DNA of 64,000 bases, taken from Allopusillimonas ginsengisoli. GTDB taxonomy: Bacteria > Pseudomonadota > Gammaproteobacteria > Burkholderiales > Burkholderiaceae_B. This document shows positions 38,153 to 47,094 of the stretch, one piece after another. Each line of letters opens with the position of its first letter. Position 1 is the stretch's first letter. A program made the translations under genes and the position numbers. The DNA lies in assembly GCF_004153455.1 (NCBI RefSeq), contig NZ_SDQE01000005.1, positions 124,001-188,000 of the forward strand. Reading direction: 5' to 3'. The notes under the pieces were generated by a model. It saw only the letters and a program-made list of their open reading frames with translations. It had not been told where the DNA came from and did not search any database.

Positions 38153-38501
38153 GTTATTTCTCTCGGCAATATATAAATTTCTTTTAGGAATAAACTATAT
38201 TGTGCATTGCAACATTAGAAATGTCCATGTTCGCCAGGCGCACCGAGTGAAAAAGACAACAGCTTTTTGTATGACAGTTGGGCAACGAAAATTTGACCGC
38301 ATCACTGGATGCTTGTCATCGTCGTCGTAAGCCTGGCTGAAGATCAGGGCCCGCAGCAACACCGTCGCCGTTCGGTTTTTATTATTAATCTACGCTGTCA
38401 AGGCTATGTGATAAGACTCATCGCATGTCGTGCGCATGCACCGGTTTTAACCACGTCCATTCTTTTTTGACGGGTTGCGTGCGCAGTAGATCAGGACAAG
38501 C
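38153..38501. other. 349-base region without a supportable gene
   Basis: The first 70 bases are markedly AT-rich for this genome. Short frames exist on both strands but none has a ribosome-binding site together with protein-like composition. No terminator, repeat or RNA gene is apparent. Confidence 0.5.
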
Positions 38502-38741
38502 CTAGACCACGCGCTTGACCCGGTCTGCCAGCATGCGGTCCTCAATCAGGCCGACGATTTCATCATTTTTGGCGCGCGCCTGCTCCCGCATTAGAAACCA
38601 CCGCTCTCGTGCCCTGAATCGCTCGGAGAAATTGCAACCTCTCTCCGAGACTCTCAATAGCTCAAGCAATTGTTTCTCGGACGCTTTCAGCCTGGCAAAT
38701 TCCTGTAAAGCAAGCGAAACCTTATGCTCCCATTGCCCCAT
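38502..38741 (-). CDS. Small hypothetical protein, helical
   Basis: A 79-residue charged, probably all-helical protein (VSLALQEFARLKASEKQLLE, then ARAKNDEIVGLIEDRML), not recognised. I used the ATG at 38741, preceded by GGGGAG; the frame could extend 27 codons upstream, but that part is Cys-rich and less plausible. It is isolated, with non-coding sequence on both sides. Confidence 0.4.
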   Translation of the reverse strand: MGQWEHKVSLALQEFARLKASEKQLLELLRVSERGCNFSERFRARERWFLMREQARAKNDEIVGLIEDRMLADRVKRVV

Positions 38742-39020
38742 GTCGCTCCCCGTTCGACAAAAACAACTGTTGCCAAATTGTTTGAATGTAGGAGAATAAA
38801 CATAGTGTGAAGCGCTAGTCAATTAAAAAACTATTGGCGTTATTACAATGAAAGATTGATTACAGACAGTCTGCGTTACATTGAGCGGTCCCAGCCCCGA
38901 AGCATTTACACGACACTTTTGTGACTTAATACCAATTGCAGGCTTTAGCCGCCCTTTCCCAAGGGAATCAGGGCTGTATCCTGCTATACTTTTTTTGCCC
39001 CACAACTTCCAGAATTTCTC

Positions 39021-39635
39021 ATGAAACTCATCGGTTCGCTCACAAGCCCTTACGTTCGCAAAGTGCGAGTTGTAATGGCCGAAAAAAAACTCGACTACGA
39101 ATTCGTACTCGAAAATGTGTGGGCCGAGGATACCCGGATACAGAGTCATAACCCACTGGGCAAGATTCCCTGTCTCCTCATGGATGACAATGGGAGCCTG
39201 TTTGATTCCCGCGTCATCGTCGAGTATCTCGATACCCTTTCTCCGGTCGGCAGGCTAATACCGCAGCCAGGCCGCGACCGCGCGGCCGTCAAGTGCTGGG
39301 AAGCCATCGCCGACGGCGTACTCGACGCCGCGGTTGCCATCAATATAGAAAAAAACCGCAGGCCTGAGCATTTGCGCAGCGAACAATGGATAGAGCGGCA
39401 ATTGGGCAAGATTAGCGCCGGGCTGCACTCTATGGATGCCAGCCTTGGCGATCAGCCTTTCTGCATGGGTATCAATTTCGGACTGGCCGATGTAGCGGTC
39501 GGTTGTGCCCTGGGCTATCTGGATCTGCGCGTTCCTGATATGGATTGGCGTGCCCAGCATGCAAATCTTCGCCGTCTCAACGAAAAGCTGCAGGAGCGCC
39601 CTTCTTTCAGCGCAACGCGGCCTCCGGAAGGCTGA
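39021..39635 (+). CDS. Glutathione S-transferase family protein
   Basis: A 204-residue GST-like protein. The N-terminal thioredoxin fold has MKLIGSLTSPYVRKVRVVMA and the glutathione-contact NPLGKIPCLLMDDNGSLFDS (including the cis-Pro of KIPCL). The C-terminal helical domain holds GVLDAAVAINIEKNRRPE and NFGLADVAVGCALGYLDLR with the conserved Asp capping box. It resembles the YibF group. The substrate is not known. Confidence 0.88.
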   Translation: MKLIGSLTSPYVRKVRVVMAEKKLDYEFVLENVWAEDTRIQSHNPLGKIPCLLMDDNGSLFDSRVIVEYLDTLSPVGRLIPQPGRDRAAVKCWEAIADGVLDAAVAINIEKNRRPEHLRSEQWIERQLGKISAGLHSMDASLGDQPFCMGINFGLADVAVGCALGYLDLRVPDMDWRAQHANLRRLNEKLQERPSFSATRPPEG

Positions 39636-39640
39636 CGCCA

Positions 39641-39690
39641 GCAAGGCCTTGGCCCCTGTGCGCCAAATTTGGCGCCGCACGCCTTGCGAC
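39641..39690. repeat. Nested inverted repeats between convergent GST and TauE genes
   Basis: GCGCCAAATTTGGCGC (39660-39675) is a perfect 16-base palindrome without a loop. It is flanked by an outer pair, GCAAGGC before and GCCTTGC after, so a larger hairpin or cruciform can form. There is no T run. It lies in the 64-base gap between convergent genes. Confidence 0.45.
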
Positions 39691-39699
39691 GCCGCCACC

Positions 39700-40521
39700 T
39701 CAGCCCAAGGACATCTGTTGCCAGCCCTTGAACAGCATGTACACAGAGAGTGCGAACAACAAGCAGGCGAACAAGCGTCTCAGGGTCGCCACAGGCAATC
39801 TATGCGTGCAGCGCGCACCCAAAGGTGCCGTCACGACACTCATTGCTGATAAAACAACGAGCGCAGGCCAATAAATATAGCCCACCATGCCCGGCTGGCC
39901 TCCAACCTGCTGAAAACCGGAATAGATATAGCCCGCGCTGTTTGCGATGGCTATGAAAAACCCCAGCGCCGCCGAGGTTGCGACGGCATTGCGCATGGAG
40001 ATATTGCCGCGCACCATGAAAGGAACGGATAAAAAGCCGCCACCGGCGCCTAAAAACCCTGACACAAATCCTATCGCAGCACCCACGCCAAAGGTGGCGC
40101 TGCGGGCCGGCATGGTCCTGCCTGGCCCTGGTGGTTTCCCCTTCAACATCCTGTAGGCGGAATACCCTACGAACAGAGCAAAAAAAAGCGACAGCCAAAC
40201 ACCACTGATGTGCGAAAACACCGCACCGCCCGATAACAGGCCACCTGCGACCAGTCCGGGCCCCATGACAGAGACAATATCCCAGCGGATTGCGCCCTGC
40301 CTATGGTGGGCCCGCATGCTGGAGATTGAGGTAAACACGATTGTCGCCATGGCGGTGGCAATCGCTGCGTGCACAACCAGTTCTTTGGGCACCCCATAGA
40401 CGGGAAATAGCATGGCCAGAAACGGCACGAGCATCATGCCGCCTCCAATGCCCAACAGTCCAGCGGCAAAGCCGACAGTGGCGCCCAGGACGACCAGGCA
40501 AAAGATGAAAACAGGATCCAT
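39700..40521 (-). CDS. TauE/SafE family sulfite/organosulfonate exporter
   Basis: A 273-residue membrane protein with about eight helices. It has two similar halves, each with a glycine-rich motif: VGFAAGLLGIGGGMMLVPFL near the N-terminus and IGFVSGFLGAGGGFLSVPFM in the middle. This is the TauE/SafE (DUF81) pattern. Members export sulfite, sulfoacetate or related anions; the substrate here is not known. It lies 49 bases after mnmA in the same direction. Confidence 0.88.
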   Translation of the reverse strand: MDPVFIFCLVVLGATVGFAAGLLGIGGGMMLVPFLAMLFPVYGVPKELVVHAAIATAMATIVFTSISSMRAHHRQGAIRWDIVSVMGPGLVAGGLLSGGAVFSHISGVWLSLFFALFVGYSAYRMLKGKPPGPGRTMPARSATFGVGAAIGFVSGFLGAGGGFLSVPFMVRGNISMRNAVATSAALGFFIAIANSAGYIYSGFQQVGGQPGMVGYIYWPALVVLSAMSVVTAPLGARCTHRLPVATLRRLFACLLFALSVYMLFKGWQQMSLG

Positions 40522-40570
40522 GGAATGGGCGCGCTATCGTTAGTGGACGAAGTACAAAAAAGGCTCTGGG

Positions 40571-41686
40571 TCAGACGATAATGCCGCCGCCAAGACACAC
40601 GTCGCCGTCATACAGCACGGCAGACTGGCCCGGCGTGACTGCCCACTGGTCTTGATCAAAATTCAGGAAAAAACCGGCCTGCTGCGCCTGTTTCAGTTCG
40701 CACTGCGCATCCGACTGGCGATAGCGGGTCTTGGCCGAGTACCTGCCCGCTGCCGGCTCAACACCTGCCACCCAACTTGCATCCTGCGCCTGCAGATTGG
40801 CCTGGAGCAGCCACGGGTGGTCATGCCCCTGAACAACATAGAGCGTATTGCTATCAAGATCCTTGCGGGCGGTGTACCAGGCATCCGCCGTGCCGTCGTC
40901 TCGTTGGCGGCCCTTGACGCCGCCTATGCCCAGGCCCTTGCGCTGCCCCAGCGTGTAGAAGGCCAATCCTTGATGCTCACCGACCACGTCGCCCTCGGGT
41001 GTCTTGATCGGGCCCGGATGTGTCGGTAGATAGCGATTGAGGAATTCACGGAAAGGCCGTTCACCTATAAAACAGATGCCGGTGGAATCCTTTTTGCCGG
41101 CATTGGGCAGGCCCAGAGACTGCGCAATCTTCCTGACCTCGGTCTTGCGTAGTTCGCCAAGAGGAAACAAGGTGCGCGCTAATTGCGCCTGACTTAGTCT
41201 GTGCAAAAAATAACTCTGGTCCTTACTTTGATCCAGCGCCTTGAGCAGCTGATATTGCGGCCCAGCCGCACCTTCCAGGCACCGTACACGCGCGTAGTGT
41301 CCCGTGGCGATGCGTTCCGCGCCCAAGAGCATGGCATGGTCGAGAAACGCCTTGAACTTGATCTCGGCGTTGCAGAGAACATCGGGATTTGGCGTACGAC
41401 CTGCCGAATACTCGCGCAAAAAATCGGCAAAGACGCGATCTTTGTACTCCGCCGCAAAATTGACGGCCTCGATGTCAACGCCGATGACGTCGGCCACACT
41501 GGCGGCGTCCAGCCAATCCTGCCTGCTGGAGCAATACGCCGAGTCGTCATCGTCTTCCCAGTTCTTCATGAACAGGCCGAGTACATCGTAGCCCTGTTCC
41601 TTCAGCAGCCACGCAGTCACCGACGAGTCCACGCCGCCCGACATGCCAACGACGACACGCCCTTTTGTTGCTCTAGTATTTGCCAT
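40571..41686 (-). CDS. mnmA: tRNA-specific 2-thiouridylase MnmA
   Basis: MnmA adds the 2-thio group to U34 of tRNA-Lys, -Glu and -Gln. The 371-residue protein has the PP-loop [20 protein letters not shown] (~12-31), the nucleophile Cys in [12 protein letters not shown] (~108) and the persulfide Cys in [15 protein letters not shown] (~205), then the C-terminal beta domain with [20 protein letters not shown] and the ending [20 protein letters not shown]. Confidence 0.97.
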   Translation of the reverse strand: MANTRATKGRVVVGMSGGVDSSVTAWLLKEQGYDVLGLFMKNWEDDDDSAYCSSRQDWLDAASVADVIGVDIEAVNFAAEYKDRVFADFLREYSAGRTPNPDVLCNAEIKFKAFLDHAMLLGAERIATGHYARVRCLEGAAGPQYQLLKALDQSKDQSYFLHRLSQAQLARTLFPLGELRKTEVRKIAQSLGLPNAGKKDSTGICFIGERPFREFLNRYLPTHPGPIKTPEGDVVGEHQGLAFYTLGQRKGLGIGGVKGRQRDDGTADAWYTARKDLDSNTLYVVQGHDHPWLLQANLQAQDASWVAGVEPAAGRYSAKTRYRQSDAQCELKQAQQAGFFLNFDQDQWAVTPGQSAVLYDGDVCLGGGIIV

Positions 41687-41722
41687 AACACTATTGTAGA
41701 CGGACGCCAGGCATCCCTTGCT

Positions 41723-42961
41723 TCAGGCCCCTGGCCGCGACAGCGCTTCGTCCACCACCTCTATCCAGTGGCGCACCGGTGTTTGCGTCCCGCTTTGCAA
41801 ATGCGTCACACAGCCAATATTGGACGAGACAATACAGGAAGGCTGCACCTGATCTATCGCCTCCAGCTTGCGATCCCTCAACTGCGTGGCAAGCTCGGGC
41901 TGCGTCACGGAATACGTGCCGGCCGAGCCGCAGCACAGGTGCGAATCCGTGAAGGGCTTGAGATTAAAGCCCAAATCAGACAACAAGCGCTCGTTCACGC
42001 CGCGCAGGCCTTGCCAGTGCTGAAGCGTGCAAGGCGGATGAAACGCCACGCTGTCTGGCAGCGACGTCATGGCAGCCTTGAGCTGAGACGCATAGGGGGC
42101 CAGCACTTCGGATATATCGCGAACCTTGTCCACCACTTTCAGCGCCTTGGCGGCGTAATCCGGATCATGTCTAAGATGATGGGCATATTCCCGTATCATC
42201 GCGCCGCATCCCGAGGCATTGATGACGATGGCCTCAATGTTTTCGCGCTCCAGCATGGGCAGCCATGCATCGATGTTGCGGCGCATTTGTGCCAGCGCCG
42301 CTTCTTGCGCATCGAGGTGAAAATTGATCGCGCCGCAGCATCCGGACGCGGGCACATCCTGCACGCCAATACCCACGGCATCCAGCACACGCAGCGTTGC
42401 CGCATCAATACTGGGCATCATGTCTGGCTGAACACACCCGCGCGGCATCAACACCTGTCGCGCATGGCGCCGTCCGTTGCCTGGCAGTGCGCCTGCCGGT
42501 CTTTGCGCGGGAATCTTGTTACGCAACACCGGCGGGAGCAAGGGCTTGACCAAGCGCCCGAGTCGAAGCGCCGGTCCGAACAGACGTGACGTAAGCAGTC
42601 GACGCAACGTGCCACGCATCAGCCGCTGCGACAGAGGGCGCTCGACACGCTCATCCACCAGAGCCCGGCCTATGTCGACCAATGCACCATATTCCACGCC
42701 TGAGGGACAAGTGGTTTCACAGTTGCGGCAGGTCAGGCAACGATCCAGATGCGTCTGCGTGGCACTGGTGACCTCGGCCCCCTCGAGTACCTGCTTGATC
42801 AGATAGATGCGTCCGCGTGGACTGTCGAGTTCGTTGCCCAACACTTGATAGGTCGGGCAGGTCGCCAGACAAAACCCGCAATGCACGCAGCGTCGCAGAA
42901 TTTCATCGGCGTCGTTGCCGACGTCAGTATCACGTGCCCATGTTGCCAAGTTTGTTTGCAC
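41723..42961 (-). CDS. glcF: Glycolate oxidase iron-sulfur subunit
   Basis: GlcF passes electrons from the flavin subunits of glycolate oxidase to the quinone pool. The 412-residue protein has two [4Fe-4S] motifs near the N-terminus, CVHCGFCLATCP (~26) and CLTCRNCETTCP (~77). Two CCG-domain repeats follow (PASGCCGAINFHL and DSHLCCGSAGTYS). It is the third gene of glcDEF, nine bases after glcE. Confidence 0.95.
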   Translation of the reverse strand: MQTNLATWARDTDVGNDADEILRRCVHCGFCLATCPTYQVLGNELDSPRGRIYLIKQVLEGAEVTSATQTHLDRCLTCRNCETTCPSGVEYGALVDIGRALVDERVERPLSQRLMRGTLRRLLTSRLFGPALRLGRLVKPLLPPVLRNKIPAQRPAGALPGNGRRHARQVLMPRGCVQPDMMPSIDAATLRVLDAVGIGVQDVPASGCCGAINFHLDAQEAALAQMRRNIDAWLPMLERENIEAIVINASGCGAMIREYAHHLRHDPDYAAKALKVVDKVRDISEVLAPYASQLKAAMTSLPDSVAFHPPCTLQHWQGLRGVNERLLSDLGFNLKPFTDSHLCCGSAGTYSVTQPELATQLRDRKLEAIDQVQPSCIVSSNIGCVTHLQSGTQTPVRHWIEVVDEALSRPGA

Positions 42962-42970
42962 GATTACGCC

Positions 42971-44086
42971 TCAAAATTCGGGAAACAGGCGACCAGGATT
43001 GAAAATCCCAGCCGGATCCAGCTCCTGCTTCAGTCGCTGGTTGATATTGCGAAGCGCAGGCTGCAACGGATGGAATACTGGCACATCCAGAGGGCGCGTA
43101 GCATAGCGATACAAGGTGGCATGTCCGCCACTGCGCGCCACGCGCTCACGCAACGTGCGCGCTCCATCCGCTGTCAGCGACGCCTCATCTGCGGCGACCC
43201 AACGCAGGCCGCCGTTCCACTCTATCAGCGTGGCACCCAATCCCAGGGGTTCCACCTGTGGCGGAACGGCGACTCGCCACAAGGGCTTATGCTGAAAAAA
43301 AGCATCTGTCTGATCACGCAGCCCCACCCATAAGGCATCTGCCTGGTCTGCAGCGATGACTTCGCCGCCGACCTGTTGCAGACCATTGGCAACGGCCGGC
43401 TCGCTGCCTGACAATCGCACATGCAGGCTGCCGCTGCGACGGCCTTGTTCCTGCAGCCAGCGTGTTGCGGAAATTGGCAGAGGCTTGCTGCGCCATTGTG
43501 AAAACAAAGCCAGAGCTTCGCTTTCACTGGTCTCAAGCACGCAGGTTGTTTCCAACTGCGGCCGCGGGGCGATCTTGAGAGAAACCTCGATCAGTGCCCC
43601 GAAAATTCCCATGGAACCTGCCAGCAAGCGAGAAATGTCGTAACCGGCGACATTCTTCATGACTTCGCCGCCAAACGCAAGGATTTTCCCCGAGGAGTCC
43701 AGCAGGCGCGTGCCCAGTACGAAGTCGCGCAAACTCCCGGCCGCCATTCGGCGTGGACCCGATAGTCCGGTGGCCACCATTCCACCGACCGTGGATTCGG
43801 CCGCAAAGCGTGGTGGCTCAAACGCCAGCATCTGTCCTTCCGCTTCGAGTGCCGCTTCGATGTCACTTAGCCGGGTGCCCGCTTTCGCAGTGATCACGAG
43901 TTCGGAGGGCTGGTAGTTGATGATGCCCTGGTAGCCAGAGAGGTCCAGCACCGCCGTGCCGGGAAGGCCGGTCGGCAACGGTTCGCCATAAAACTGCCGG
44001 GTGCCTCCCCCGCGTATATAGAGCGGTCGCTCCGCACCACTTGCTGTCATGACCTGCTGACAAAGCTCAGATAAATCAAAATCCAT
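42971..44086 (-). CDS. glcE: Glycolate oxidase FAD-binding subunit GlcE
   Basis: GlcE is the second flavin subunit of glycolate oxidase. The 371-residue protein has a PCMH-type FAD-binding fold: PLYIRGGGTRQFYG, ELVITAKAGTRLSDIEAALE, STVGGMVATGLSGPRR and ILAFGGEVMKNVAGYDISRL. The start at 44086 gives MDFDLSELCQQV ten bases after glcD; a longer frame runs back through glcD. Confidence 0.94.
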   Translation of the reverse strand: MDFDLSELCQQVMTASGAERPLYIRGGGTRQFYGEPLPTGLPGTAVLDLSGYQGIINYQPSELVITAKAGTRLSDIEAALEAEGQMLAFEPPRFAAESTVGGMVATGLSGPRRMAAGSLRDFVLGTRLLDSSGKILAFGGEVMKNVAGYDISRLLAGSMGIFGALIEVSLKIAPRPQLETTCVLETSESEALALFSQWRSKPLPISATRWLQEQGRRSGSLHVRLSGSEPAVANGLQQVGGEVIAADQADALWVGLRDQTDAFFQHKPLWRVAVPPQVEPLGLGATLIEWNGGLRWVAADEASLTADGARTLRERVARSGGHATLYRYATRPLDVPVFHPLQPALRNINQRLKQELDPAGIFNPGRLFPEF

Positions 44087-44096
44087 GTGAAGGCCC

Positions 44097-45590
44097 TTAG
44101 AAACGTGGCAGGTCCGGAAAGCGGATTTCTCCGGCATGCACGTGCATTTTTCCGTATTCGGCGCAGCGTGCGAGCGTCGGTACCACTTTCTCTGGATTGA
44201 GCAGGCAATAGGGATCAAATGCCCGCTTGAAGGCCAGAAAGAAATCCAGTTCCTGGCGGGAGAACTGCACACACATCTGATTGATTTTCTCGATGCCTAC
44301 GCCATGCTCGCCGGTAATCGTCCCGCCCACCTGCACACACAGCTCCAGGATGGCCGCCCCGAACTTCTCGGCACGCTCGACCTCGCCCGGCTTGTTGGAA
44401 TCGAACAGTATCAGCGGGTGCAGATTTCCATCGCCAGCGTGAAACACGTTGGCGCAACGCAAACCGAATTCATCCTCCATTTCTTCTATTGCATTGAGCA
44501 CACGCGCAAGATGACGCCGCGGAATCGTACCATCCATGCAATAGTAGTCGGGCGAAATGCGGCCCGCTGCGGGAAATGCATTCTTGCGGCCCGCCCAGAA
44601 TGCAAGCCGTTCCTGCTCACTGCTCGAGACCTGCAGACGGGAGGCGCCGGCAGCGCGAAACACGGCTTCCATACGGGCGATCTCGTGCTCAACCTCCTGC
44701 TCCGTGCCGTCGGACTCGCATAGCAGCAAGGCATCCGCATCAAGGTCGTATCCAGCGTTGACGAACGGCTCGACCATATGCACAGCCCGCTTGTCCATCA
44801 TTTCGAGTCCCGCGGGAATGATGCCTGCAGCAATCACATTGGCCACAGCCGCGCCCGCCGATTCAACGCTGGGAAAGCTGGCCATGATGACGCGTGCGCA
44901 CGCCGGCGTGGGAATAAGCTTGACCGTCACTTCGGTGACAAGGCCCAGCATGCCTTCCGAACCTATGAAGGCTGCCAGCAAATCAAGCCCGGGGCTGTCG
45001 GGCGCCTCGGATCCCAGTTCGACGACATCCCCATCAATGGTCACGACCCGCACACGCAGTACATTGTGCACGGTCAAGCCGTATTTCAGGCAATGCACGC
45101 CGCCCGAATTCTCGGCAATATTGCCGCCGATCGTACAGGCGATCTGGCTGGAGGGGTCTGGCGCGTAATACAGCCCGTAGGGCGCTGCCGCCTCGGAAAT
45201 CGCAAGATTGCGCACGCCGGGCTCGACGATGGCCGTCGCCGTATCGGGATCGATTTTTCGAATCTGGTTAAGTTTGCTCAGCCCGAGCAAAATACCTTGC
45301 GTATGCGGCATGGCGCCGCCCGAAAGACCGGTACCTGCGCCGCGCGCCACGACAGGAATATTAAAGGCCTTGCACGCCTGCAACACGGCAACGACCTGAG
45401 CTTCATTCTCGGGAAGAATGACAACAGGCGGCACCGCGCGATATAGAGAAAGGCCATCGCATTCGTAAGGCTTGGTATCTTCAACCTTTGACAGAATGCA
45501 ATGCGCAGGCACATGTGCGCGCAGCCTGCCCAGCAGGCCAGCAAAATCCGGCGTTGTCTGGAACGCTGGACTTATCAATGTTTCAGTCAT
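44097..45590 (-). CDS. glcD: Glycolate oxidase FAD-linked subunit GlcD
   Basis: GlcD is the catalytic flavoprotein of glycolate oxidase, turning glycolate to glyoxylate. The 497-residue protein has an FAD-binding PCMH domain with IPVVARGAGTGLSGGAMPHT, QIACTIGGNIAENSGGVHCL and FIGSEGMLGLVTEVTVKL, and a C-terminal oxidase domain with NVFHAGDGNLHPLILFD and GTITGEHGVGIEKINQM. Together with GlcE and GlcF it makes a complete enzyme. No glcC regulator or malate synthase is adjacent. Confidence 0.95.
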   Translation of the reverse strand: MTETLISPAFQTTPDFAGLLGRLRAHVPAHCILSKVEDTKPYECDGLSLYRAVPPVVILPENEAQVVAVLQACKAFNIPVVARGAGTGLSGGAMPHTQGILLGLSKLNQIRKIDPDTATAIVEPGVRNLAISEAAAPYGLYYAPDPSSQIACTIGGNIAENSGGVHCLKYGLTVHNVLRVRVVTIDGDVVELGSEAPDSPGLDLLAAFIGSEGMLGLVTEVTVKLIPTPACARVIMASFPSVESAGAAVANVIAAGIIPAGLEMMDKRAVHMVEPFVNAGYDLDADALLLCESDGTEQEVEHEIARMEAVFRAAGASRLQVSSSEQERLAFWAGRKNAFPAAGRISPDYYCMDGTIPRRHLARVLNAIEEMEDEFGLRCANVFHAGDGNLHPLILFDSNKPGEVERAEKFGAAILELCVQVGGTITGEHGVGIEKINQMCVQFSRQELDFFLAFKRAFDPYCLLNPEKVVPTLARCAEYGKMHVHAGEIRFPDLPRF

Positions 45591-45629
45591 TGTCTCTCTT
45601 CTACGCTACACCCGATGGGCGTTGAACAA

Positions 45630-47042
45630 TCAGGCTGGAGGAATAATCTTTCCCGGGTTGAGTATGTTATGGGGATCGAAGGCCTGTTTAAGACTAGTCA
45701 TCAAATCCAGTGCATCCTGGCCATGTTCTGCCAGCATGAACTCCATTTTATGCAGCCCCACGCCATGTTCTCCGGTACACGTGCCATCCATGCCGATGGC
45801 ACGCTCGACCAGACGGCGATTGATGCGCTCGGATTCTTCCCATTCGGCAGGATTATTCGGGTCGAGCAGCATCAATACATGGAAATTGCCATCGCCGACA
45901 TGGCCAACAATGGTATAGGGGAAGCTGGCCGCATCGAGTTCCGCCGCCGTCTCGGAAACGCAATCCGCCAGCCTGGAAATGGGCACGCAGACATCGGTGG
46001 TGCTGGAGCGGCAACCGGGGCGCAATTGCAAGCCGGCAAAATAGGCATTGTGCCGCGCTGTCCAGAGACGGCTGCGATCCTCGGGCTGATCCGCCCACTC
46101 GAAATCCATGCCACCGTTATCGCGGGTAATGCTCTGCACAACCTCGGCCTGTTCGCGAACCCCCGCCGCGCTGCCGTGAAACTCAAACAACAAGAGGGGG
46201 GATTCCGTCAGCGACAGCTTGCTGTAGGCATTGGTTGCCTTGACCGCCCAGGCATCCATGAACTCAACCCGGGCAACCGGCACGCCCATTTGAATGATTT
46301 GGATTACGCTGCGCACGGCCGCATCCAGCGAGGGGAAGTTGCAAATGGCCGCGGAAATCGCCTCTGGCTGGGGATACAGACGTACCGTAACCTCGGTGAT
46401 GATGCCCAGCGTTCCTTCGCACCCGACAAAGATGCGGGTCAAATCGTAACCAGCCGATGACTTGCGAGCCCGGTTCGCGGTTTCAATGACCCGTCCGTCT
46501 GCCGTCACAACTTTGAGGGACATGACGTTTTCGCGCATGGTGCCGTAGCGAACCGCATTGGTGCCAGAAGCGCGGGTGGCGGCCATGCCGCCCAGGCTGG
46601 CATCCGCCCCCGGATCGATAGGAAAGAAAAGGCCTGTATTGCGGATTTCCTCGTTGAGCTGCTTGCGGGTAACCCCCGCCTGCACCGTCGCGGTGAAATC
46701 CTCGTCGTTGACTGCGACGACCTGGTTCATGCCGGACACATCCAGGCTGATCCCGCCCTGCACGGCCAGCAAATGCCCCTCGAGTGAAGATCCCGCGCCA
46801 TAGGGGATCAGCGGGACGCTATGCTGATGGCAATGACGCGCCACCCAGACGACGTCTTCCGTGCTCTGGGCAAAAACGACACCATCCGGCACCATGGGGG
46901 GATAGGGGGACTCATCTCGGCCGTGATGCTCACAGACGGCCCCGGCCGTCGAAAAACGGTCGCCGAATTGGTTTGCCAGCGCATCCAGAAAGCCTGGGGG
47001 AATTTCCCGACGCAGGCTTTGCACATGAGCGGGGGCATTCAT
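45630..47042 (-). CDS. FAD-linked oxidase, D-lactate dehydrogenase (cytochrome)-like
   Basis: A 470-residue flavoprotein of the same FAD/PCMH superfamily as GlcD. It shows VPLIPYGAGSSLEGHLLAVQ, GADASLGGMAATRASGTNAV, FVGCEGTLGIITEVTVRLYP, then YTIVGHVGDGNFHVLMLLD and CTGEHGVGLHKMEFML. It is closest in pattern to LDHD-type D-lactate dehydrogenases. The substrate is most likely D-lactate or another D-2-hydroxyacid. AAAAGGAGATTACAA precedes the ATG. It lies 39 bases upstream of glcD in the same direction, so it may head a 2-hydroxyacid oxidation operon. Confidence 0.87.
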   Translation of the reverse strand: MNAPAHVQSLRREIPPGFLDALANQFGDRFSTAGAVCEHHGRDESPYPPMVPDGVVFAQSTEDVVWVARHCHQHSVPLIPYGAGSSLEGHLLAVQGGISLDVSGMNQVVAVNDEDFTATVQAGVTRKQLNEEIRNTGLFFPIDPGADASLGGMAATRASGTNAVRYGTMRENVMSLKVVTADGRVIETANRARKSSAGYDLTRIFVGCEGTLGIITEVTVRLYPQPEAISAAICNFPSLDAAVRSVIQIIQMGVPVARVEFMDAWAVKATNAYSKLSLTESPLLLFEFHGSAAGVREQAEVVQSITRDNGGMDFEWADQPEDRSRLWTARHNAYFAGLQLRPGCRSSTTDVCVPISRLADCVSETAAELDAASFPYTIVGHVGDGNFHVLMLLDPNNPAEWEESERINRRLVERAIGMDGTCTGEHGVGLHKMEFMLAEHGQDALDLMTSLKQAFDPHNILNPGKIIPPA

Positions 47043-47094
47043 TTGTAATCTCCTTTTGCAGGGGGATTAGCCCCCAAGGCGATGGTAACGCCTT

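Noticed and set aside
38136-38330. A 64-codon plus-strand frame in the accessory stretch
   Set aside because: It overlaps the start of a better-supported minus-strand gene, has no ribosome-binding site and no coherent protein character.
41201-42589. A 462-codon plus-strand frame across mnmA and glcF
   Set aside because: It spans two conserved genes on the opposite strand and shows no domain of its own.
47043-47094. Terminator between aroG and the D-lactate-dehydrogenase-like gene
   Set aside because: Two small stems (AAGGCG/CGCCTT and GGGGG/CCCCC) are present without a T run, so termination is not supported.
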